Source: Candidatus Uabimicrobium amorphum | GTDB lineage: Bacteria; Planctomycetota; Uabimicrobiia; Uabimicrobiales; Uabimicrobiaceae | Length of the DNA: 64,000 nucleotides | Assembly (NCBI RefSeq): GCF_009002475.1 | Contig: NZ_AP019860.1 | Coordinates: 2,604,001 to 2,668,000, forward strand | Direction: 5' to 3' | Shown here: piece by piece, positions 26,357 through 34,097 of the stretch | Layout: every line of letters starts with the position of its first letter | Numbering within the stretch: the stretch's first letter is position 1 | The notes under the pieces: model-generated | What the model was told of the DNA's origin: nothing | What the model saw: only the letters and a program-made list of their open reading frames with translations | Databases searched by the model: none | Translations under genes and position numbers: made by a program

Positions 26357-27217
26357 ATGAAAGTAATACTTTTATCCATAGTAATGTTCGTTTCTATTGC
26401 TGCACAAGATACGCAAGAACTTCTCAAGCAAAAGCACAATGCCGCAGCTCATTTTTTTGGCGATAGTCTTTTTCTATCAGGTGAACATTCTTTTCGTCAT
26501 CACAAATTAAAAAATGGTAGTACCCTACACTCTGTCTACAAAGTGGCCAACGCTTTTTCTGAATTTTGGACAAAAGACGATTGGGAATTGTACCATAGCG
26601 TAATGGTATATGTAGAAGGAGAAAATGTCGAAGTTCTGAACATTTATAAATTTACTCATAACCTGAAAACACAAACATTGCAATATACTCTGTTTTTCCA
26701 CAAGCAAAAGTCCTCTGTCAGCTCTAAAGTAGTTATTGATCGTCAAGCTTCGACATTTGAGGAGCAGTATTTTGATGTAATTCTACAGTGCACAACAAAA
26801 CAAAGTGCCGCTCTGATTCCCGATATAATGAAATGTACAGCACCCGGAAAAAATATAGTGGACTGTGTGCTTGATGCCGCTTTTGGACAAAGTGCAAATG
26901 ATGTAGTGTCGTGTGTTCTTGCTAACAATGAACAACTCGAAAACAGAGGTGTATATTGGCGTATATTCTTAAAGCCACAAGGAATGGGATTTGTATCGGC
27001 AAAACCCTTTGGTTCTAAAGACGAATGTAGTACAACGACAGGGTGTACACACTTTGTCATTCCAAGCGGATACAAGATTACCATCAAAGCTACCGCAGCA
27101 CCAGGACATAAATTCGAATACTGGCAGTACAAGGGAAATCTGTTGAGCCTAGATTCAGAATATTCTTTTGTTCCTAGTGCTGGCGGAGACTTAGTTGCGC
27201 ACTTTGCAAAAGAATAA
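26357..27217 (+). CDS. Exported protein with C-terminal InlB-type repeat-like domain
   Basis: This 286-aa protein starts with a signal peptide (MKVILLSIVMFVSIAAQ). The middle is a beta-rich domain that I cannot assign (SGEHSFRHHKLKNG, VYVEGENVEVLNIY). The last 55 residues look like a Listeria/Bacteroides-type InlB B-repeat (ITIKATAAPGHKFEYWQ, then GGDLVAHFAKE). Six Cys are scattered between residues 145 and 235. AGGGGAG precedes the ATG. It is the first gene of a plus-strand set running without terminators through the YcaO operon, with only 19 bp to the next gene. A link to the peptide pathway is possible but rests only on position. Confidence 0.6.
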   Translation: MKVILLSIVMFVSIAAQDTQELLKQKHNAAAHFFGDSLFLSGEHSFRHHKLKNGSTLHSVYKVANAFSEFWTKDDWELYHSVMVYVEGENVEVLNIYKFTHNLKTQTLQYTLFFHKQKSSVSSKVVIDRQASTFEEQYFDVILQCTTKQSAALIPDIMKCTAPGKNIVDCVLDAAFGQSANDVVSCVLANNEQLENRGVYWRIFLKPQGMGFVSAKPFGSKDECSTTTGCTHFVIPSGYKITIKATAAPGHKFEYWQYKGNLLSLDSEYSFVPSAGGDLVAHFAKE

Positions 27218-27236
27218 TTTTATTAAGGATACGGAT

Positions 27237-27878
27237 ATGGCTGAAGAAAAACAGAAACCGAAAAAAAGTATATGGAAGAAAATTGCGATTGTACTTACCG
27301 TTTTTGTTTTTGTAACTGTCGGCTGGGCATATTATGATGGCAACAACGTTGTAGAGGTGTCATATACGGCAGACCAAATAGGGCAAAAAGTCAAAGGACA
27401 TATCGTAAAAGCTTTTGATGGTAACGCTGTGGCAATTTGGGGTGTTATTGATGCCCCTGCAGAAAATGTGTGGAAAGTAATCCGCGACAAAGAAAATTTT
27501 GAGAAATTTTTACCATATGTAAGAAAAAGCGTTGTCAAAAAAGTAGATGAAAACAATTATGAGCAGGAACAAATTTTTGACTTTCCTTTCGGAACGTACC
27601 AGTTAAAACATAAGCTGTGGTACGAAGAAAAACCCAACACTTATGTTTCACATTGGCATCAACAACAGGGAATCTTAGAGGTAAATCGTGGTTCATGGAC
27701 GATACACAAAGCGGGAAATAAAACGTTAATGGAATACAAAATACGTTTTGAAGCACCGTGGATTCCACTGTGGTTTGGAAATGCTTATATGAGGCAACGC
27801 CTAAAAGTTGTCGTAAAAAAATTGCGCGAGCACGTTAAAAATATCGAAGAAACAAACCCTGAATATTTTAAAAAGTGA
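27237..27878 (+). CDS. Membrane-anchored SRPBCC (START-like) domain protein
   Basis: This 213-aa protein has a Lys-rich N-terminus, one transmembrane helix at about 16-34 (IAIVLTVFVFVTVGWAYY), then an SRPBCC/polyketide-cyclase-like fold at about 60-205. Typical features are VIDAPAENVWKVIRD, the phrase FEKFLPYVRKS, and the long C-terminal helix RQRLKVVVKKLREHVKN. Such domains bind hydrophobic ligands. The ATG at 27237 follows AAGGA, and an earlier in-frame ATG lies within the previous gene. The stop is 6 bp before the small Cys/Gly-rich gene, so it is in the same operon as the azole-peptide genes and could handle a hydrophobic product (inference). Confidence 0.8.
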   Translation: MAEEKQKPKKSIWKKIAIVLTVFVFVTVGWAYYDGNNVVEVSYTADQIGQKVKGHIVKAFDGNAVAIWGVIDAPAENVWKVIRDKENFEKFLPYVRKSVVKKVDENNYEQEQIFDFPFGTYQLKHKLWYEEKPNTYVSHWHQQQGILEVNRGSWTIHKAGNKTLMEYKIRFEAPWIPLWFGNAYMRQRLKVVVKKLREHVKNIEETNPEYFKK

Positions 27879-27884
27879 GAATGA

Positions 27885-28202
27885 ATGAAAAAGACTTCTA
27901 TAAAAAGTACTCCTGGGGATTTTGGAAATAATGACGGGGTGACTCTAGCTTGTGGCGGTTCATCGACGTGTTGTTGCATGGTCATTATTGGCGGTGGCCT
28001 TGGTGGCGCAATTGGTCTGATCTATGGCTTTTGCCGTGGTTTTATCAAAGGAACAAAGTGGAGCGGAGAAGCAACGGGACTCAAGAAATTTGTGACGATT
28101 GTCACGGCGATGATTGCTTTGGGACTTGGTTTTACCATTGCGGGACTTCTTGTCGGAGCAGGACTGGGAATTTGCATTGATTTGATCATGGGTAATTTCT
28201 AA
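27885..28202 (+). CDS. Small Cys/Gly-rich membrane-type peptide; candidate TOMM precursor
   Basis: This is a 105-aa peptide. After a 20-residue polar lead (MKKTSIKSTPGDFGNNDGVT) comes a Cys/Gly/Ser/Thr cluster at residues 23-31 (CGGSSTCCC), then two Gly-rich hydrophobic stretches (about 32-55 and 72-100) with Gly-zipper spacing. The Cys/Ser/Thr cluster resembles the heterocyclised core of streptolysin-S-type precursors. The gene is 10 bp upstream of the RRE/E1-like gene and just before the YcaO and SagB genes, which is where such precursors are usually found. Against this, the hydrophobic tail is long for a precursor and no recognised leader or double-Gly site is seen, so it could instead be a Gly-zipper membrane protein. 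A competing ATG at 27881 opens only a 16-codon frame. Confidence 0.7.
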   Translation: MKKTSIKSTPGDFGNNDGVTLACGGSSTCCCMVIIGGGLGGAIGLIYGFCRGFIKGTKWSGEATGLKKFVTIVTAMIALGLGFTIAGLLVGAGLGICIDLIMGNF

Positions 28203-28212
28203 GAGGTAAATT

Positions 28213-29034
28213 GTGGATTATCCTGTCATTTCACCTCTATACACCTTAATAAAAGAAAAAACACAAATTCAATTTCGTCGTGATGATCAACAAGCCATTT
28301 TTGTCAGCGGGGACAATTCTCTTCTCAGTGATTTGTTACCTCTTTTAAATGGAGAAAATACCACAAAAGAAATACTTAAAGCACTACCTAACTATCCAAA
28401 AACAATGGTATTAGAACTACTCAAAGATTTACAACAACAAGGCATTGTTATTGAAAAGACACTGCATTCTTGTGCGTGGAAGGAAATTACAGCAACACAA
28501 AAAGACATCAGCACACTTGTTGTTTGTATTCTCAGTCATGAGATTTACACAAAACGTATTCGCGACAACCTGTCTTTACTTGGTGTTAACCACTTTACGA
28601 CCATACCACGCGAAGCCAACATATCTATTGTTTGCGAACCGGGTCTGACACCATCTTTTATACAAAAATGGAATGAGGATCATCGCGTTTCATGGCTACG
28701 TGTTTCTTGGACAACGAGTTGTGCAGAAGTTGGTCCGCTATTTATTCCGCAACAGACCGCTTGCTACCAGTGCTTTCAACAACGTTTACTTTCCAACCGC
28801 CGCTTTCGCGACTCTTACGGTGAATACCAAAAAATTATCGAGCAACAAGGTATTCCTTTAAAACCCTTTGTTCCTAGCTTTTTATGGTGTATGTCACAGG
28901 TTGCCATGGAACTTTTGCGTTATGGCACACATTCACAGTTGTGTGGTCGTTTATTGTATATGGAGTGGGATACTTCCCAGCAATTTATCGAGCAAGTTTT
29001 ACGCATTCCGCATTGTATGGGGAGTTGCTGTTGA
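28213..29034 (+). CDS. RRE / E1-like partner protein of an azole-forming cyclodehydratase
   Basis: This 273-aa protein is the leader-binding (C-type) partner of YcaO in TOMM biosynthesis. Residues about 28-85 look like a PqqD-type RRE winged helix (LLSDLLPLLNGENTTKEIL, LLKDLQQQGIVIE). The rest is a degenerate E1/ThiF-like domain: GPLFIPQQTACYQC has the Cys184-x-x-Cys187 pair, and the C-terminus IPHCMGSCC supplies the second Cys pair for a structural zinc. This C-x-x-C plus terminal Cys pattern is typical of ocin-ThiF proteins. The start is GTG at 28213 behind AGAGGT. Its TGA stop overlaps the probable TTG start of the YcaO gene, implying coupled translation and equal stoichiometry. Confidence 0.85.
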   Translation: MDYPVISPLYTLIKEKTQIQFRRDDQQAIFVSGDNSLLSDLLPLLNGENTTKEILKALPNYPKTMVLELLKDLQQQGIVIEKTLHSCAWKEITATQKDISTLVVCILSHEIYTKRIRDNLSLLGVNHFTTIPREANISIVCEPGLTPSFIQKWNEDHRVSWLRVSWTTSCAEVGPLFIPQQTACYQCFQQRLLSNRRFRDSYGEYQKIIEQQGIPLKPFVPSFLWCMSQVAMELLRYGTHSQLCGRLLYMEWDTSQQFIEQVLRIPHCMGSCC

Positions 29035-30263
29035 ACAATATCGAGAGTAAACTAGTGGGTAGACGTTGTGGCATTGTACAAAGTTTGGGAAAAGCGAAAA
29101 CCGACTTTGATGATCCTGCCATCCACGCCTATGGTGCCTCACTTTGCGATACCAGTGCTTTTTCCGCAACAAAAGCCACACAAAAATGCGGAGGCGGAGG
29201 AATTGAAGATGAAGAAGCAAAATACTGTTGCCTAGGCGAAGCCATAGAGCGCTATTGTGCCGGGGTGTGGAACGAAGATGATATCACATGGGCACGCGCT
29301 GATGAATTGCGTGGTGAAGTATTTCCTATACAAGACCTAGTTTTATTCTCAAAGAAACAGTATCGTAAATATCATTTTCCTTATGTACCTATTTCACAAC
29401 GAACTACATTACCATGGATAAAAGCACAACATTATCACCGTGCCTCAGAAGTTTGGGTCCCGGCATGTTTTTTTTTGCTACCTAGTCCCCAACACGATCA
29501 ACAAATTTCTCCCCCCATTTCGACAGGTTTGGCTTGTCATACCTCGTTTGAAGAAGCTTACGTGCGTGGTTTGTGCGAATGTATCGAGCGTGATGCCGTT
29601 AGTTTAATGTGGCTACGCGGAGTAATTCCTCCACAAATGGTGAATATAAAAAACGAAAAACGCGTCGCAAAATTGTTGGAAGATTTTCATGGAGAGGTCA
29701 CCGTAGGAGATTTAAGCTCTGATCAAAAAGTTCCCACATACTTTTGTTTACTAGAAGGCAACTCTCCCTGCGGCAATATTATTTCTTTTGGTGCTGCCTG
29801 CCATAAAAATTCTGATGATGCTTTGTATAAAGCGGTTCGTGAAGCGGCATTAGGACGCATTTATGTAAAACGACTCATTAAAAGTCGTGGTACATGGGAA
29901 GCGGGTTATAAATTTCACAATGTCAATACGTTTGATCGCCACGCCTCCTTTTACAGTTTGCACCCAAAATATTACAAACGACTGGCTTTTTTAAAGGCGG
30001 GAAAAAAAATTCCATATACATCGTACCAAGTGGAAATGAATATAAAATTTCCCGCATATGTACGCGATTTAACCACTCCTGAAATACGCGAATTAGGTCT
30101 TTATGTAGTCAAGACTTGGGTTCCCAAATTATTGCCACTTCATGGCCATCATCTTTTGCCTTTTCTCGGACATCCACGACTCGACTGCACTTCACAAGTT
30201 TTTGCCAACAGCAAGTTTCTATACAAAAAAGGATACAATCCATGGCCACATCCGATGCCGTAA
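29031..30263 (+). CDS. YcaO-domain cyclodehydratase (TOMM D protein)
   Basis: This 410-aa enzyme uses ATP to cyclise Cys, Ser or Thr side chains onto the peptide backbone, forming azolines. Signatures of the YcaO fold are the two ATP/Mg motifs, EDEEAKYCCLGEAIERYCAG (residues 59-78) and FEEAYVRGLCECIERDA (173-189). The C-terminus ends NPWPHPMP, matching the Pro-x-Pro-x-Pro tail of azoline-forming YcaO proteins. The frame is open further upstream, but that part lies wholly inside the previous gene. A TTG at 29031 behind GGGGAG gives the expected size and overlaps the preceding stop. It also overlaps the SagB gene by 22 bp. Confidence 0.93.
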   Translation: MNNIESKLVGRRCGIVQSLGKAKTDFDDPAIHAYGASLCDTSAFSATKATQKCGGGGIEDEEAKYCCLGEAIERYCAGVWNEDDITWARADELRGEVFPIQDLVLFSKKQYRKYHFPYVPISQRTTLPWIKAQHYHRASEVWVPACFFLLPSPQHDQQISPPISTGLACHTSFEEAYVRGLCECIERDAVSLMWLRGVIPPQMVNIKNEKRVAKLLEDFHGEVTVGDLSSDQKVPTYFCLLEGNSPCGNIISFGAACHKNSDDALYKAVREAALGRIYVKRLIKSRGTWEAGYKFHNVNTFDRHASFYSLHPKYYKRLAFLKAGKKIPYTSYQVEMNIKFPAYVRDLTTPEIRELGLYVVKTWVPKLLPLHGHHLLPFLGHPRLDCTSQVFANSKFLYKKGYNPWPHPMP

Positions 30264-31024
30264 CAACAGTTTCTCCATCTGAATTTCACTACCTCAATTC
30301 CAAAATTACTCCGGCAAATAGCGTGTATCTAGGACAAAGTATCGCACAGTTTAGTCAAAACCGCGAAGCACTGCAAGATTCCTGTTATCCATACAAAACG
30401 TATCCAGGCGCCCAAAGATATTCACTAAAACCGCAGTGGCTATGGCGCGAAAGATTGACTTCGCTACTCAGAAAGCGCCGTTCATCGATGCATTTTCAGG
30501 GAAAACCTATCTCAAAAGGAAACTTGGCAACTTTACTACTACGTGGTTATGGTTTTACCTCTACGGTCTGCGATGAACGTTTCCCTGAAATACAACACCA
30601 TCTTCGCGCTGCACCTTCAGGAGGAGCCTTATATCCGATCGAAATTTATCCACTTTGTGTGAACATCAAAAATCTACCATCAGGTTGTTATCATTATCAT
30701 GCAAAGGATAAGGTTTTAGAAAATGTAGAGACAAGCATCCAAGGTATCGGCGAAATGTTCATTGGTGTTCCCTGTGAAAAGACCGCTGCTATTCTAATAT
30801 TTACAGCTATTCGCGAGAGAACTTATATAAAATACGGTGAACGTGGCTATCGATTTTTATTCTTAGAGGCGGGACATATTGCACAAAATATACTGTTACT
30901 AGCAACGGCTCTTGGTATACGGGCATGTCCCATCGGTGGATTTATGGAAGACAAAATCGCAAAACTTTTGCATTTGGACCATGAAAGTGAATGGGTTGTC
31001 TACGCTATGGCTTTGGGCAAATAA
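30242..31024 (+). CDS. SagB-type FMN dehydrogenase (TOMM B protein)
   Basis: This 260-aa nitroreductase-fold protein is expected to oxidise azolines to aromatic thiazoles and oxazoles with FMN. Typical elements are RKRRSSMHFQGKPIS near residue 80, RAAPSGGALYPIEIYPL with the SagB SGGALYP motif, CYHYHAKD, and FLEAGHIAQNILLLATALG before a C-terminal ACPIGGF. The ATG at 30242 follows AAGGA within the end of the YcaO gene and is preferred to an earlier ATG at 30116, which would add 42 residues without similarity. It is the last gene of the operon; hairpins follow at 31054 and 31131. No dedicated transporter or leader peptidase is seen next to the cluster. Confidence 0.92.
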   Translation: MATSDAVTTVSPSEFHYLNSKITPANSVYLGQSIAQFSQNREALQDSCYPYKTYPGAQRYSLKPQWLWRERLTSLLRKRRSSMHFQGKPISKGNLATLLLRGYGFTSTVCDERFPEIQHHLRAAPSGGALYPIEIYPLCVNIKNLPSGCYHYHAKDKVLENVETSIQGIGEMFIGVPCEKTAAILIFTAIRERTYIKYGERGYRFLFLEAGHIAQNILLLATALGIRACPIGGFMEDKIAKLLHLDHESEWVVYAMALGK

Positions 31025-31053
31025 TTGACGAAGGAATTGAGGTGGAAATGTAG

Positions 31054-31074
31054 GGGCGGACCTAGTGTCCGCCC
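31054..31074. repeat. GC-rich palindrome, REP-like
   Basis: GGGCGGAC (31054-31061) and GTCCGCCC (31067-31074) pair perfectly around CTAGT. The surrounding GTAGGGGCG...CCGCCCGT context looks like short palindromic repeats that are dispersed in many environmental bacterial genomes. It lies 30 bp after the SagB stop and is markedly GC-richer than its surroundings. It may also help end the operon transcript. Confidence 0.55.
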
Positions 31075-31130
31075 GTTCCCTCAAATACAAGTGGATATAC
31101 ATTTGGAGTCAAACCATCTACTACCTATAA

Positions 31131-31160
31131 AATTGCCACCCTCTAACAAGGATGGCAATT
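31131..31160 (-). terminator. Probable terminator of the HMG-CoA reductase gene
   Basis: AATTGCCA-C-CC (31131-31141) pairs with GG-A-TGGCAATT (31150-31160) with one mismatch. On the minus strand the stem runs into AATTTTATAG, a short T-rich tail. It lies in the gap between the convergent YcaO operon and mvaA and may act on both strands. Confidence 0.6.
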
Positions 31161-31228
31161 ACAAACGAAAAGGTGTGATGATAAATTTCCATTTGAGTTA
31201 ATTGTGCGTGAACATGAATAAGATAAAT

Positions 31229-32485
31229 TTACACGAGTTCTTTGATAATCTGCTGCGCAACGTCTACTCTCACTTTTCCTGTCGCCACGAGCTTTTCAAC
31301 TACAGTGTCAACGATTTCTGGAGATGCGCCCGCCATTACCGCAATATTGCGTGCATGTAATGACATGTGTCCTTTTTGGATACCTTCGCTGGCTAACGCG
31401 CGCATTGCCCCTGCATTTTGTGCAAGTCCAACGGCAGCGATAATACTACCTAGTTGGTTGGCATTTTTTATACCTAGTATTTTTAAATTTGTCTTTACCG
31501 TAGGATGAACATTTACGGCCCCACCAACAAGCCCTACCGCCATCGGAAGTTCTATGGAGCCCACTAAATCTCCTTGAACATTTTTTTCCCATTTGGTAAG
31601 TGAGCGGTAGCGTCCCGTTTGCGACGCGTAAGCATGTGCACCGGCTTCGATTGCTCTTGTATCTTGTCCCAAAGCCAAAGCAACTGCCGAAATACCATTC
31701 ATAATTCCCTTGTTGTGCGTTGCAGCCCGATATGGATCGGCGTCGGCAAATTCATAGGCCAATACCATTCCATCAACAACATCCTCTCCGCCTAGCGCAT
31801 CTGCATCGAAAACAGCATATGCACGTGCCATTCTCTTAGTAGCTAAATTTGAGATAATGCGAAGATAAACCTTGCCTTTTGCGATTTTCTCTATTTCTGG
31901 AGCTAGAGCTTCTGCCATAGTATTTACAGCATTCGCCCCCATAGCGTCTTTGCAATTTACAAGGAGATGACAAATAACCATCGGTCCGGAAGCCGTGTCC
32001 AGCACTTTTACTTCGAGATCACAGGCTCCACCACCTAACCCAACTAAAATGGGATCTTGTTGATTGGCAAGCTCTAGGAGTCTTTTTCGCTCTTGCAAGA
32101 TGCGCATCTTCGCTGCGAAAGGATCTGCCACATTCGTAACCTGAATTTGACCTATCATAACCGGAGCGGTGTGGTTTGTATGAAAACCACCCTTTATCAG
32201 AGCTATTTTAGCCATTTTACAAGAGGCGGCAACAACAGATGCCTCTTCGATTGCCATAGGAATTGTGTACTCTCGATTATTCACCAAAAAGTTGACGGCA
32301 ATCCCTACAGGTATTTCTAGCGTCCCAACTACGTTTTCAATCATTCTGTTTGCTTGGTCTAACGATAAACCACACTTTTGAAGAGCTAATAACTCATCAT
32401 CACTAAGTTCTTTCGCCTCTTGAATTCTCGTCAAACGTTCTTGTGGCGAAAGTTTGTAAAATTGTTTGGTATTTAAACTTTTCAT
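31229..32485 (-). CDS. mvaA: HMG-CoA reductase, class II (degradative type)
   Basis: This 418-aa enzyme interconverts HMG-CoA and mevalonate. Class II features are the short form without a membrane domain, EEASVVAA with the catalytic Glu, the DAMGANAVNTMAEA motif, the catalytic Lys in ATHNKGIMNGI, and the late SLHARNIAVMAG with the catalytic His. All three catalytic residues are present. Bacterial class II enzymes can serve either mevalonate breakdown or isoprenoid synthesis; no other mevalonate gene is seen here. It lies 97 bp downstream of a TetR-family gene on the same strand. Two palindromes in that gap suggest that the regulator controls it. Confidence 0.95.
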   Translation of the reverse strand: MKSLNTKQFYKLSPQERLTRIQEAKELSDDELLALQKCGLSLDQANRMIENVVGTLEIPVGIAVNFLVNNREYTIPMAIEEASVVAASCKMAKIALIKGGFHTNHTAPVMIGQIQVTNVADPFAAKMRILQERKRLLELANQQDPILVGLGGGACDLEVKVLDTASGPMVICHLLVNCKDAMGANAVNTMAEALAPEIEKIAKGKVYLRIISNLATKRMARAYAVFDADALGGEDVVDGMVLAYEFADADPYRAATHNKGIMNGISAVALALGQDTRAIEAGAHAYASQTGRYRSLTKWEKNVQGDLVGSIELPMAVGLVGGAVNVHPTVKTNLKILGIKNANQLGSIIAAVGLAQNAGAMRALASEGIQKGHMSLHARNIAVMAGASPEIVDTVVEKLVATGKVRVDVAQQIIKELV

Positions 32486-32529
32486 GATTCCGCTTACGTC
32501 TTAAAATATCTGAAAACACGTGGTAATAA

Positions 32530-32559
32530 TGACACATTGTGTCACTGACCGTTCGGTCA
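32530..32559. promoter_or_regulatory. Paired palindromic operator candidates between TetR and mvaA
   Basis: Two inverted repeats lie one base apart: TGACACATTGTGTCA (32530-32544, perfect around a central T) and TGACCG-TT-CGGTCA (32546-32559, perfect 6-bp arms). The second has the TGACCG/CGGTCA form seen in many TetR-family sites. They lie 45-75 bp upstream of the mvaA ATG. Confidence 0.75.
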
Positions 32560-32582
32560 ACGATAGGCAAAATAAAAAAACA

Positions 32583-33179
32583 CTACCTTTTCATGATACC
32601 ATGAACAATGCTTTGCTTTAGGTTTTTGAAAAAAGTTTCATCAAAATCTTCGGGAGACTGTCCAAGCATAATTACTTGCACCAAGAGTCCCTCTAAACTA
32701 GAAACTATCGATAGTGCGGTGTTTTGAATATTTAAATTTTCATCAAAGATACCTTCTTCTATACCCAATTGAAGGCACTGAACAAATATTTCTTCAAAAC
32801 TACGATGAATTTTTCGTAGACGCTCTGTTTTTCTCTTTTCTTTCGTTTCTGCTTGCAAAAACCAATTCATAAAAATGCGGATAAATTCCATGTTGTTTTT
32901 TACAAAAGCCCAATACATATCAATAATTTCATGCATTTTTTCTAGAGACTTTGTCTTTGCGTCTAAACGAACAAAACTAATGGCACACTGTGCAACAAAT
33001 CTATCCACTAGGGATTCAAAAAGCTTGCTTTTGCTTTCAAAATACCAAAAAATCAGAGATTTGCTCACCCCAGCTTTTTTGGCGATCTTCGACATAGATG
33101 TTGCTTGGTATCCACTGTCTGCAAAAGAGTGAATAGCCGAATCCAGTATGTGGGAGCGTGTTTGTTCGTTTTCTTTCAC
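32583..33179 (-). CDS. TetR/AcrR-family transcriptional regulator
   Basis: This 198-aa protein has an N-terminal TetR helix-turn-helix (ILDSAIHSFADSGYQATSM, then AKKAGVSKSLIFWYFESK) and a helical ligand domain with FMNWFLQAETKEKRKTERL. The start is GTG at 33179 with AAAGGA 6 nt upstream. The regulator precedes mvaA on the same strand, and the gap between them holds two palindromes, so it probably controls mvaA. Its inducer may be an acyl-CoA or a mevalonate-pathway intermediate (inference). Confidence 0.92.
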   Translation of the reverse strand: MKENEQTRSHILDSAIHSFADSGYQATSMSKIAKKAGVSKSLIFWYFESKSKLFESLVDRFVAQCAISFVRLDAKTKSLEKMHEIIDMYWAFVKNNMEFIRIFMNWFLQAETKEKRKTERLRKIHRSFEEIFVQCLQLGIEEGIFDENLNIQNTALSIVSSLEGLLVQVIMLGQSPEDFDETFFKNLKQSIVHGIMKR

Positions 33180-33278
33180 AGAGTGTCCTTTATTATAAAC
33201 ATCGCTTTGACTTCTTAAGCATTTTTAGCAAAATGAATGATTGGGTGTCAAGAAAAAAGCAGATGCAATTCATAACTT

Positions 33279-34097
33279 TTACAAAAAAGGTTGCCATTTT
33301 TCTCCGTGTTTGTGCGAAGTAAAAGCTTGTTGTGGAGATTGTTTTTTCTCAATCACAACCATGTAAGGATAAAAATGCACAGCAGCTATAGATTTTTGAA
33401 AAGAAGACACTTCTCCACAAAAAGGTGACTTTGTTGCTTTGCAATGTAAATCACTTGCTAGACATGCAGCAAACGCAGAAAAACGATTAAAACGTCCGTG
33501 CACATCTTCGCATACAAATATGCCTCCTGGATTGATAAATGGTAGTAGCTCTTCGAGAGTGACACGTTGCTGCTCAGGCATATGCCCACCATCATCAATG
33601 ACAATATCTACCCCTGCTACCTGTTTTTTTAAGTGCTGCCAAAAACCACGGTCCTGTTGATCTCCAATAAAAATAGAGGTATACTCATTTTCATAGCTTT
33701 TGCAAGATGGTTCAATATCAACACCGTAGATGTGGCTCTCATCTCCCAAGTAAGACCTCCACATCTCCAGGCTCCCTCCGCTGTACACACCAACTTCAAG
33801 AATAGACACTTTTTGCCCGATAAACCTTTTGAGATGTCGATGATAAATATCAAAATAATGCTCCCACTTCCAGATGCCATTTCCGGTTTTCTTTTGTTGG
33901 AAATAGTCCCAGAGAGGATTATCAAGTACAGGAGCTTCTTTATGTGAATGATGCTCACAGCAATAATTGTTTGCATACATATGAGCTTCATTCATCGTGG
34001 GAATATTTTTGACTATCTTTGCAAAACTACCAGGATGGCGCACCGCGGTGCATAATACATGCCATAAATTTCGTAAGTACATCCTGTTAATGATCAC
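33279..34097 (-). CDS. SAM-dependent methyltransferase (CmcI/TylF-like)
   Basis: This 272-aa protein has a class I methyltransferase core: ILEVGVYSGGSLEMW is the SAM-binding glycine motif, IYGVDIEP the acidic loop, and VDIVIDDGGH with ELLPFINPGGIFVCED matches the CmcI/cephalosporin-hydroxylase-like and macrocin-methyltransferase groups, which use a metal bound by DDGGH. The substrate is unknown; sugars are common in this group. The start overlaps the end of the hybrid kinase gene by 11 bp, so it is co-translated with a signalling gene, an unusual pairing. No SAM riboswitch was seen. Confidence 0.82.
   Translation of the reverse strand: MIINRMYLRNLWHVLCTAVRHPGSFAKIVKNIPTMNEAHMYANNYCCEHHSHKEAPVLDNPLWDYFQQKKTGNGIWKWEHYFDIYHRHLKRFIGQKVSILEVGVYSGGSLEMWRSYLGDESHIYGVDIEPSCKSYENEYTSIFIGDQQDRGFWQHLKKQVAGVDIVIDDGGHMPEQQRVTLEELLPFINPGGIFVCEDVHGRFNRFSAFAACLASDLHCKATKSPFCGEVSSFQKSIAAVHFYPYMVVIEKKQSPQQAFTSHKHGEKWQPFL

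Noticed and set aside
27950..28180. Trp/Cys-rich 76-aa frame overlapping the candidate precursor gene
   Set aside because: It is in another frame of the better gene at 27885, has no ribosome site, and its composition reflects the Gly codons of the overlapping gene.
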